Source: Pilasporangium apinafurcum (lineage: Eukaryota; Oomycota; Peronosporomycetes; Pythiales; Pythiaceae). Taken from it: 64,000 nucleotides of DNA. Where the stretch lies: positions 253,228-317,227 of the forward strand of contig BCKE01000013.1 in NCBI GenBank assembly GCA_001600495.1, written 5' to 3'. Below the pieces are notes generated by a model. It searched no databases and was not told where the DNA came from. It was given only the letters and a program-made list of their open reading frames with translations. Below, one piece after another: positions 38,401-48,228 of this stretch. The position numbers and the translations under genes are program-made. Position 1 is the stretch's first letter. Each line of letters begins with the position of its first letter.

Positions 38401-38708
38401 CACAGTTCATCGAAGAAGCCAATGAAGTGAAGGAGGAGTCTCCTGAGTTGGAAGAGCTCCCATATGAGAACAAAATGAAGAGTAAGGGTGATAGTGAGGA
38501 ACCATCGCCACCGACTGATGCGCTGTTGTCTTGGGATAATGCAGACATGCATTGGAGCGTAGGTTATCCTACCCCAAGTTCCTCATCCAGATATCCATCC
38601 ACGATGAAATCATGGAATCGATTGAGTGGTGAGGACGCCTCGTGGAGAACTCAACTGATGGTTGCGAATCAGCAACCGCCTTCTTTTACCGCTTCTGCAC
38701 TGACGTAA
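35453..38708 (+). CDS. CARMIL-like leucine-rich-repeat protein
   Basis: Exons 35453-37414, 37498-38097 and 38187-38708 give 1,027 residues. An N-terminal PH-like region (about residues 35-190, with KRLLVISSYRIWLLKRK) is followed by a connecting helical part and about a dozen leucine-rich repeats between roughly 330 and 830, such as LKRLDFSFNSFS, LKELNLSGNCLG, LERLDLSQTQL and LIQLDLSYNQM. After the repeats comes a helical segment (EKLFSILGKIFKVTERNQ), then an acidic Ser/Pro-rich tail. This order (PH, LRR, helical cap, disordered tail) is that of CARMIL proteins, which bind actin capping protein at membranes and promote Arp2/3-driven actin assembly. I could not see a clear capping-protein-interaction motif in the tail, so the functional transfer is tentative. 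The 3' end is only 43 bases from the convergent Rpr2-like gene. Confidence 0.75.
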
Positions 38709-38751
38709 TAATGCTATAGGCTCTACTGGTGCTTGCTGTTCTCTTTCAATA

Positions 38752-39796
38752 CTATTTGGAACTGTGGTGCAGATTCTGTAGAAACGAGTTGAGACTACTT
38801 TTCACCGCGACGACCGCTGCGTCTGTCTGTTTGTTCTTCTTTTTCTTTTTCTTCGGTCCGTCCAACAATTTTCGCGGCGGACTGGGAGGCCGTGCGAAGA
38901 TGCTGCTAGTCACCTCACTCTTATGTTCTGCTTGCTTCTGATGCACTTTAATCGTTTCTCCCTCTTGTTGATGCTGATCATCGGTCAATGTCTCTATCTG
39001 CTGTTTTGTATTGATGGGATCTTCTCGTTTCTGCCGCTTCACTCTTTGTCCAAACTCTACAATTATCAATATCACCACAAGAAAATTAAATACAGCAAGT
39101 TCAACTTAAGCCTAATATCTCATATTATTCAGACCCACCTGTTACATCATTTGCTCGCTTTTTGGCTTTGGTTTCATAAGCCATTGACGCGCCGGGTCTA
39201 TCATTCGCATGCTGACAGCGTTTGCAGGTGATTCGCACGACATTCGCCAGCGTCATGCGCTTTTCTGACTTCTTTTGCTCCATTGAACCAGACGCACCAG
39301 CCGCTTCATTGTGCGCATAATCACTCTGTCTACTTTGCTGCTGTCGACGCAGTAATCGTCGGTTGATCTTGGAACGTAGCGTCTGGGGCACCACCTTCAC
39401 ATTAGCTGACACACTCGGCATCAGAAAACCACCGCATTTCTCGCAGATAAAGTCCATCACACCCGCAGGTAGCTCCGTGCGGGTTTGTCGCGCCATCTCT
39501 ATCATTGAAGCGCTATCCATATATACAAGAAGAGATCATGATTCTGTAGATATCTTCAGACGATTATTGTATTGTACTGGTAGACAGACGTACATCATTT
39601 GGTTGGCGAGAACGACGCTGGTAGGGAGTAGCGCGTGGGCACTCTGCCAGAGATACGTGAATCGTTTCTCCAGTTGTTTCGTATTGGTGTTGCTACCACT
39701 ATTGCCATGTTGCGGTTTGTGGAGCTTGAGATCAGGCACACGGAGCTTCTCATAGCTGGTGAACCCAGTCGCCTCAGCTTCGGTCAGCATATTCAT
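38752..39796 (-). CDS. RNase P/MRP protein subunit, Rpr2/Snm1/Rpp21 family
   Basis: Exons 39594-39796, 39139-39512 and 38752-39056 give 293 residues. The joined N-terminus reads KRFTYLWQSAHALLP, then IASMIEMARQTRTELP, then ICEKCGGFLMPSVSANVKV; a second pair ITCKRCQH follows after a basic loop. This is the Rpr2 fold: two helices followed by a four-Cys zinc ribbon. Family role: protein subunit of the ribonucleoproteins that process tRNA 5' ends (RNase P) or pre-rRNA (RNase MRP), in the nucleus. Which of the two this serves cannot be decided. The loop between the Cys pairs is about 65 residues, longer than I expect for the family, and the C-terminal 100 residues form a Lys/Gln-rich tail with a run of seven lysines broken by one Asn. 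Confidence 0.75.
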
Positions 39797-40079
39797 TTGT
39801 TAATGTTTCTTCAGTAATTTTTGTGGCAATAAAAATAGTTTTATTACGCTATTTTATTGTAAAAAAGTATAAAAAACGCTAATATTACATGTATTAAGTT
39901 ATTTATTGAAAATGAAGGAGCGAATGGATCAGCATGCCAGCATTACAATGAACGGGTGATGGGCAGGCTGACATGTTGAGAGAAAATGAAGACCACGAGC
40001 CGTCTGATTCTCTTGCTCATTGTCCCGCATATAACTTTGAATCAACACGGCAAACGAGACGCTACATTAACTTTATTAA
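39797..40079. promoter_or_regulatory. Divergent promoter region between Rpr2-like and bZIP genes
   Basis: 283 bases between opposite start codons. Strongly AT-rich near 39820-39915. No clear factor site is seen. Confidence 0.4.
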
Positions 40080-41325
40080 ATGTCAGAACCTGGCGACGCA
40101 GCAGCTGCTGGTTCGGCTGGACAGGACAATGAGAGCAATGCGACTCTGATCGCGCGGCGCAAGCGGCAGCGCGAGGTCAAACGCAAGTCACGTGCAAAAT
40201 ACCAGGTAATTGTGATAGAGTGATGATGCTGATGGCAACATTCAGCTGATATGCTCCATCTTTTTTTTTTTCTTGCAGAAATATATCAAGACAATGGAGG
40301 AGCAAGTCAAGTATCTGGAAGCCAAGTACGCACGATTAATGCACTTCAATCTACGTACAGAGGGTGACAATAATGGCTATCCTCACCAATCTAGCAATGA
40401 TTACAACTCTCAGTGGTTACTGGATGATTACCAAGCCATCCGCACCGAAATTAACGAACTTCGTACACAAATTGCGCAAATGAGGGAGAAACTCAACGAT
40501 TATGAGCGTTTTGAGGCGTTCCTGGCAAGTTACATGGCTACGTATCATGTAATGATGACAATACCAATACAGCATCAGGATGAGGACCCGCCATTTCGAC
40601 CGCTTGCTATGCAAGAATGCAATGATTTAATTCGTGAGACTTATCACGCTATCCACAACCCAATACAGAGGCAAAGACACCATCGTGCAAGCTCAGGGGC
40701 GCGTGTGCTTGGATGGAGTGAAGAGCGATATATCAATGGTTCGACGCTTACATTTGCACTAATGAAATGTTTCCCCCACTTCTCGGCAAACTACCTCATG
40801 GACCAAACATGGGCGATCAGCACGATGGTGAAGCATCTGAAGACGATCCAGCCGTCAGCTGTGGCGCTGAAAATCTTGCAGAGGATTGGGAATGACATCG
40901 CCGTATTGGAGCGACGCGTGTTCCATTCTCATCTCAATATGACGATACGTGGACGAGTCCTCATTTTCCGCTTGCAGACAGCTAGTGGGTATATATTTGG
41001 CTATCGGACGTTTAATCATCGTGATAAGGATGATGAAAGCAAAGATAACGATAACGACACGACTGGGAGCAAGGTGAAGGAGACGGTCGCCGATACAATG
41101 CAATGGATGCTCTTTGATGAGCAGCCCTTGCAATTTGGCGATAGTGAACAAGGACGTACAGAAGCACAGAGCGTGATGACAAATGCAGCGAAGGAATGCA
41201 AAGTAACATATGGCGGAATGATCGCCAATAAAGACCCTCACTACACGGGTTTCTTCTTGGTGGAGATCCTTTCCATCATGATGCGTTGGGAAGTGGCTGT
41301 AATGCAGCCGCAACTACAATTTTGA
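40080..41325 (+). CDS. bZIP transcription factor with Gln in place of the invariant Asn
   Basis: Exons 40080-40205 and 40279-41325 give 390 residues. The intron sits within the basic-leucine zipper: the first exon ends RKRQREVKRKSRAKYQ and the second begins KYIKTMEEQVKYLEAKYARL. Aligned to GCN4, the invariant Asn of the basic region (RNTEAARRSR) is Gln here, while the Ser-Arg end is kept. Oomycete bZIPs are known to replace this Asn with other residues. A second coiled-coil follows at about residues 80-120 (YQAIRTEINELRTQIAQ). The C-terminal 230 residues look folded, with an ALMKCFPHFSANYLMDQTW segment and beta strands, and match no domain I can name. Expected role: nuclear DNA-binding regulator with altered site preference. 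Confidence 0.85.
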
Positions 41326-41845
41326 ATATCCATGTGTCAAACTGAGCATTAAAATGTAGTAGATGATGCTTTAAACGGAAAAGTGCCGCTTGGACTTTAC
41401 CTAATTAATGCAGTATTACTCGTAGTTACCTAATTTTTTCATTATTTTTTCTAAGAAATGGGTAAAATTGGGAGGTTAAACCTTGTAATTACAGCAACTA
41501 GAAAGTCATTTTGCCAAAGTTCCCATCATTTACCAACGTTAGATATACACCCTCTTTACTGACACTAGATACATGTACGAGAGTCAAGTGCAACCAGAAG
41601 CCTTCAAATCAAAAGATCACTACCAAACGCAAACGCGAAGAAGACGCCTCCACGGTCAATAAGGATGGACATCCATCTGTATGGTTCACACCTGCTGTAG
41701 CAAGCACATTGTGGTTCCCCGAGCGTAATGCGTTGCGAGTGGTGGATACGCGCATCAAAACAAGAAAGTCGAGGAAAGCAAAGATCTGTGGGAACAAAAA
41801 AGTTCGTAAGAAGAAACGCCAACAAAGAAAACATCGGGAAAAGCG

Positions 41846-41995
41846 NNNNNNNNNNNNNNNNNNNNNNNNNNNNNNNNNNNNNNNNNNNNNNNNNNNNNNN
41901 NNNNNNNNNNNNNNNNNNNNNNNNNNNNNNNNNNNNNNNNNNNNNNNNNNNNNNNNNNNNNNNNNNNNNNNNNNNNNNNNNNNNNNNNNNNNNNN
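41846..41995. other. Assembly gap (150 N) in the Fanzor-like gene
   Basis: 150 unknown bases. The coding frame before the gap differs from the frame after it, so the true length is probably not 150, or a frameshift lies inside. Confidence 0.98.
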
Positions 41996-42563
41996 GTGTT
42001 AGGTTCCACCCAACTTTTTTTGGTTTCAAGAAAGACGAAGGAATCGAGGTGCGCGAGAAGCTTCCCGAACTCAACTATTCAGTTCGGGTGCGGCGCTCTC
42101 GTGAAGGTGAATATCATTTGTGCATCCCTCGACACAAGGCATTCCCAATATCAACCTCAAATCGATCATGCGCACTTGATCCAGGAGTACGCAAGTTCAT
42201 CACGCTATACGACCCCGACGGCAGGGTGTTATGTGTGGGTGATCCGAACAAAGAGCTCGTGCGGCGCTTTCAACTCATTAACACGTATAAGAGAGAGTTG
42301 TCGTTAATGGAGAACGCGATTGAGTCAACTACATGCAAGAAGTCCGTCTGTAATTGCAAGAGCTTTTGTAAGACACGGACACGGACTGCGAAGAAGCAAG
42401 CACGACAAAGAATACGCACGAGCAAACGTCAGCGTTATCGTCTGCGACGCAAGATTCGGTTTCTNTTGAGAAAGGNGTCACGGATGGTCAANGATATGCA
42501 CCAGAAGCTCTCGCGGTGGCTGAGCGACAATTATCATGAGGTACTGTTACCAANGTTTCAGAC

Positions 42564-42570
42564 AAAAAAA
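42564..42570 (+). other. A7 slippery tract at the Fanzor frame change
   Basis: Seven A bases read as ACA AAA AAA TGG in the upstream frame; reading one base back gives AAA AAA ATG and enters the downstream frame. The register (A AAA AAA) is the one required for −1 slippage. A missing A in the assembly would give the same picture. Confidence 0.6.
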
Positions 42571-42968
42571 TGGCTGCAAGATATGTACTTGAGGAAGTTG
42601 AAGATGCAACACCAAGAAACTTATGGGAGCCAGAGGAGATGCTGACAGTACGTGGACGCAAGCGCAAGATTTCAAGTCCGACGACGCGGATGATGTTGGC
42701 TCAGTCACATTATCACTTCAGAATGCTCCTAACACAGAAGATGGAGCGCACAGGCGNACACTTGGAAGAAGTCTGTGAGAGATACACGTCCATCTCGTGC
42801 TCACGCTGCGGGAAGATCAACAAGAGACTCGGTGAAAGCGAGACATTCAAATGCAAGAAGTGTACGTTTGATCACGATCGTGATGTAAGTGCCGCAAAGA
42901 ACATCTTCCACAAGAATATCGGCGGATCTATCTTGCGCGAACACTTCGCCTGATAAAGCAAAAAAATA

Positions 42969-42987
42969 TCGAAGTCGCCTTCTTCGA
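42969..42987 (+). other. Hairpin 15 bases after the Fanzor stop codon
   Basis: TCGAAG and CTTCGA pair perfectly around a seven-base loop. It lies where a Fanzor guide-RNA scaffold would be expected, by analogy with TnpB omega-RNA. The rest of 42954-43271 contains the promoter of the helicase gene and no other feature. Confidence 0.3.
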
Positions 42988-43271
42988 GGAGTCNTGCCAG
43001 CTTTACTGGTGTTATAGGCCCAAGAGGGAGTAGGTGTCCGGTACTTTGGTATCTTTGGCATCTATGAGGATCTCCTTAGGCGTGCACTTCATTCTGACGA
43101 TCTTCGACATGTGCACCTGTTCTACTACCAACACAACAGATAAATCCTGAGTTGATAAAAAAATGTACCCATTAAATCTAGCTATTATGTAATGATTTTG
43201 GTTAATATAGCTGATTAGGAACATGTCACTAAACCGATTTGCTTGGGCTTAAATCTATGCATCCTACGAAA

Positions 43272-46200
43272 ATGAAGCGCGGGCATCGACAGCGCGGTGC
43301 CGGGACCGTCACGGTCTCTCGTGGCGAAGTATGTCTGCGCAACTCATTGCTATTGAACTCTACTGCTTTGTATCGTGATTATTTACCGCTCTATATCTCT
43401 CACTCTTCCTAATTGTACTATTTTTTTTTTCTTCCACAGCAAACACGGCAGGGTGTGGTGTGCAAGGAATGGCAGCGCACGCCGATGCAACTGCTGCATG
43501 AATTCTGCCAATCGAAGAAACGAAAAAATGCCATCTACACTCGTGTGCATGCACCTGGGGGAAAGTTCAGGTACGAATCAAAATGAAACATTATTAGAAA
43601 GTATAACCAAAACTTATTTTTCTCCTTACCAGAATGCGCTGTGTGCTTCCGGACGACAAAAACTCTGCGAAAGATTTGGCGTTTTGCCCAGAGCAAGACT
43701 TTGAAACGATGGATGATGCCAAACACTGTGCGGCGCTCCTGGCGCTGAAATACGTCGAGCCGCTGCGGCCACTGGAGCGAAAGCTGCCAGATCCCTATCG
43801 CGAACTTTGGCTGGCGATGGAGACAGCAGGAGGAAAATCTTCAGACAAGAACAATAGCAGTAGTGCTGCTGCTACTTCATCAAAGACGAAAGTAGGAAAG
43901 AAGAAGGGTCAGAAAGCTGCTGCATCAACTATACCTGATTCTACAAAAACAACTGATGATGACGATGGTGATGGGGTGAATTTCTGGGCAAATGCTGATC
44001 CAGAGGAAGAACTAGAGACCAAGAAACCAACAAGCTCCTTCCCAACAGCATTGACGGCCGATCGCAAATTTGCTTCCCATGCCGAGTACCAGCAAGCGCA
44101 GAGGGAAAAAGTGCAGGAGCGTAACAAGAAAATTCGTTCGCGGGAAAACCGCGAACGCGCAAACATGCCTAAGCAGGTGTTTATGAGCACAGCCTGTCGA
44201 GAAATGATCGAGCGCGTTCTGAAAGAACTAGGAGGTGGCAGTGTACTTGCCACTGGGAGAAAAAATGGTACAGATGACCCACAAACCGGCATGAATGGAT
44301 CGAAAGAGCATGCAGCAGCCCATGAGGCGTTTTACCAGCGCGTCACGAAGCAGCTTAGCGTCATCGGATTCCGCAAAGAGCATATTGATGGTGCACTCCA
44401 AGTATGCCGGAAGAGCCAGGAGCATAGTGATGAGGAGTTCATGACAATGATTTTGGATTGGCTTTGCTTGAATATTGCCGAAGGTGAACTCCCAAAGGGC
44501 TTCAATCCTGAAGGAACGCAGCTGGATGTGGTGCGAGCAAATGGATACACCTTTAGTAATACCAGTGACAAACCAACAGCGATGTCGTCGGTACTCGTGC
44601 AGCGATTGATGAAGTTTGGATTTGATCGCCTTGATGCCATCACTGTTACAAATTCATATCTGCAGGAGCATGTTGCAGACGCTGGTATGGAATCTCCATC
44701 TATTGACACAACGCTAGCGCTTCTTCAGATTTTGTGGCCACTGCTATTAAAACATTTTTCAATCGATGTTGCTGAGAGCAGTAGTGGTTTGGAGATTCCT
44801 GATGAGGTAGAAATGGCCAACATGCGTCAAGATGAAATTTTTGCATTGGAAGCGATCTACGAGGACAAACTTCAAATTCAAACGCTAGAGGATGAGAAAA
44901 GTCAAGTATTGATATTTGACATTACCAACGAAGTGCAGTTGGAAGTCTTTTTGCCTAGCAGCACCAAGTACCCTTTTGAATTGCCCATTATCGGTCTGAA
45001 CTCAACAAACGTATCTCACAGACCTTATTTGTTGTTTACATGCGGCAACGTTTTGAAAGGCTGTGCGAGTACGTTGGGGGAGCCAATGATTTACGACATT
45101 TGTGCTGCGGTCGATACCATACTACGAGAGGCCGTTAAGCAGACCAATGGGAAGCAAATTCAATTGTTACCACACCCAACCAAGAAAAGCCAAATATCAG
45201 CGCCGAAGAAATCACTTCCTCAATCTGAAAATCCACCAACAGCGTCAATTCCGGTTTCTGCCAAGCCAGAGAAAATTGTTTCAAACACAAAGAAGAATTC
45301 TGGAAAACCCTATCGAAAACATGCATCTCGACAGCAAAAAGTTGACCTCCAAGCTATGAAGGAACTGAGCGACAAGCTACTCAAACTTCATCACGCAAAA
45401 AACTCGCAGGTAAATTTTCAGGCCATGCTCAAATTACGTGCGACTTTGCCAGCCGCCAAAGAGAAAGCAACCGTATTGCAATACGTCGTACAGAACCAGG
45501 TCGTGCTCGTCTGTGGACAAACAGGCTGTGGCAAAACCACGCAGATCCCACAATTTATTCTGGATGAGTATATTGAAAACGGTAGAGGTGGGGAATGCCA
45601 AATCATCTGTACGCAGCCACGACGGATCGCAGCGATTGGTGTTGCTACTCGTGTTGCACAGGAACGATGTGAAGATATTGCTGACGTTGTCGGGTACCAG
45701 ATTCGCATGGACGCAAAGAAATCGGCCAACACGCGACTTTTGTTCTGCACCACTGGTGTGCTACTGCGTAGATTGCTTACCGATCGATCACTCGCTGGGG
45801 TACGATAAACATTATACATTTACTAATGTTTGACTGCTAAAAAAACGCTGACTAGCTCTGCTTTTTTTATCAATCGTAGGTAACTCATGTCATTGTCGAT
45901 GAGGTTCATGAACGCAACATCGACACGGATTTCCTCCTTTCCGTTCTTCGTGACTTACTCCCCCAGCGACCTGATTTGCGGCTCATTTTGATGAGTGCGA
46001 CGATGAATGCAGATCTATTTGTGCAATATTTTGCGTAAGTGATTCTCTTAAGTATATGACTCCATATACATGGACTGATTGAATGGTCTCTTCCATGCAG
46101 GTCGATATCAAAGAGCCCATGTCCAGTGCTAGATATCCCAGGCTTCACGTATCCAGTTGAGGTTCTCTTCTTGGAAGACGTGTTGTCCATGACATCGTAT

Positions 46201-48015
46201 GAAGTGCCAAAGAAGCTGCTTTTGAACAAGAAAAAGACAACTGCAGCAGCCGATGGTCAAACTTCTGACGAAAAGGATAAGCCACTTTCTGAAATGCTGC
46301 CGCATGAAATCGTGGAGCGGATCGACGATTCCAGGATTGATTATGACATGTACGTACACCTTGTGGTGTATTTGGTCTGCAATCAGCAGCGTACACGGGA
46401 TGAAGGTGGCACTATCTTGATTTTCTTACCCGGAACAGCCGAAATTAAGCGCTTGATGGAAATGCTTTTGGGTAATTCGACGCTTTCATCCAAAGTATGG
46501 GTATTGCCACTCCATGGTTCACTCTCAGGTGCGGATCAATCGCTCATTTTCAAAACGACACCGTCAGGAAAAACGAAGATTATCGTTAGTACCAACATCG
46601 CCGAGACATCAATCACAATCAATGATGTCACAGCGGTAATTGATTGTGGGAAGGTGAAAGAAATGGTCTATGACAATCGCCAACGGCGATCACAACTGCT
46701 CGATTGCTGGGCAGCTCAATCTGCCTGTGATCAGCGGAAGGGTCGTGCGGGTCGTGTGCAAGCAGGGACGTGCTACCGAATGTTTTCAAAGAAGCGATTC
46801 ACCGCGATGGATGCGCAACTCACTGCAGAAATCCATCGTGTATCGCTGGAGCAATTGTGTTTGCAGATCAAAAAACTGGAACTCGGATCTATCAAGGGAT
46901 TTCTTTCGAGGGCCATTGAGCCACCAAAAGAAGAGAAGATCGATGCGGCAATTCAAGAGCTAGTCGAAATTGCGGCTTTCAAGAGTGTCAAAGATGATGA
47001 CTATATCGAGGATCGCTCTCCTGCGATCAGTGACGAAGACGTGAAACTAACTCCATTGGGTAACCACTTGGCGATGCTACCACTGGACGCGCGCATCGGC
47101 AAATTCTTGATTTATGGATCGATTCTTCGCTGCATTAATCCTGTGGTGATCATCGCTGCCTGCATCTCAAGCAAGAGCCCGTTCGTAATGAGCATGTCGG
47201 ACCCAGAACTGAAGGAGAAGCAGGACGCCATCAAGAAGGAACTTGGTGGGAACTGGAAGAGCGATCATTTATTGCTGTGGAAACTCATCGACCAGTACAT
47301 TCCACTGAAAGGGCAGAAGATGAAGCGCTCGTTCTGTCGAGACTACGGACTGTCGTACGATACGATGGAGACAATCGTTGAACTGAAGGGCCAGTATTTG
47401 CAACAACTGGATGCCATCGGTTTTTACGATCGTGCGAATGCAGAACACTTGAATTTGAATTCGAACACACCTCGACTCATCAAGGCTGCGCTATGCGCTG
47501 GGCTGTATGCGAACGTTATTCAGGTGGTCTATCCGGAGCAAAAATATTTCCAATCTGCTCATGGTGCCTTCACGGAAGAGCACGACGCCAAGAAAATTCG
47601 GTATATGATTTACTCACATACAAAAGAAGCACGTGATCCAAATCGTCCCATGGAACGCGTCTTTCTCCATCCTTCGTCGTGCAATTTCGTCCAAACGCAA
47701 TATGACTCGCCTTGGCTGTTGTACACGGAACTCGTGCAGACCTCGAAAGTGTTTGTGCGTGAGAGTACGATGGTAAATCCTTATGCTTTGTTACTATTTG
47801 GTGGGCGATTGGATGTTATCCATGAGAAGAATATATTGTGCTTGGATCAATGGATTCGTTTCCACGCAGTAGCGCGGATCGGCGTCCTGATAAAAGCGAT
47901 TCGTCAGCATCTCGATCGACTGCTGACGGAAAAAATTGCCAATCCAGACTTGGACATTGCGCAGAGTGAATTAGTCACAGCTATAACCCATCTTTTGAAA
48001 ACTGAAGGAATGTGA
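43272..48015 (+). CDS. DExH-box RNA helicase, DHX57/DHX29-like
   Basis: Exons 43272-43328, 43440-43570, 43633-45799, 45880-46034 and 46101-48015 give 1,474 residues; all junctions keep frame and two donors read GTACG. Domains in order: a dsRBD-like N-terminus ([11 protein letters not shown] ... [10 protein letters not shown]), a charged linker, UBA-like helices around 300-430, an RWD domain around 457-570 ([18 protein letters not shown]), helicase motif [12 protein letters not shown] (about 694), Ia TQPRRIAA, motif II DEVHERN (about 793), III MSATMN, then [19 protein letters not shown]2 and OB-fold regions to the end. RWD plus UBA before a DEAH/RHA helicase is the DHX57 arrangement. Family role: ATP-dependent RNA or RNP remodelling; the specific substrate is not known. 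It ends 213 bases from the convergent polymerase gene. Confidence 0.9.
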
Positions 48016-48228
48016 TCGAGTTTATTTTTTTGTCAAGGAGATGAAGTTTGAAGAGCATCGTTAATGACTTCGAAAATACTTAGACAACAACATTGGCTCA
48101 TCACAGAATGAAGAAATACAGAGTAGATTTATACCTCATTATGATTACTGTTCATCGCACTTGGACTATCTTTGTTTCTTTCATGCCACATGGATAAATA
48201 TGTACGTTTGACGCATCTGTTCAATTGG

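Larger units (their letters stand above)
41511..42953 (+). pseudogene. Fanzor (eukaryotic TnpB-like RNA-guided nuclease) gene, gapped and frameshifted
   Basis: Relatives of TnpB and Cas12. Before the gap one frame (41511-41845) is basic and reads HPSVWFTPAVASTLWFPERN; it has no ATG. After the gap: REGEYHLCIPRHKAFP, RuvC-I CALDPGVRKFITLYD, a basic helical region with a Cys cluster (CKKSVCNCKSFC), and the RuvC-II strand EVLLP-x-FQTKK. The frame then moves by -1 at an A7 tract (42564-42570) into TPRNLWEPEEML, TTRMMLAQSHYHFRMLL, the zinc ribbon CSRCG...CKKC and RuvC-III DHDRDVSAAKNIF, ending at 42953. RuvC-I and RuvC-III aspartates are present; the usual RuvC-II glutamate is not seen, as reported for Fanzors, which use a displaced Glu. 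Six isolated N bases in and just after the gene hint at collapsed multicopy sequence. It could be a live gene with one sequence error, a −1 frameshift gene, or a young pseudogene. Confidence 0.75.
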
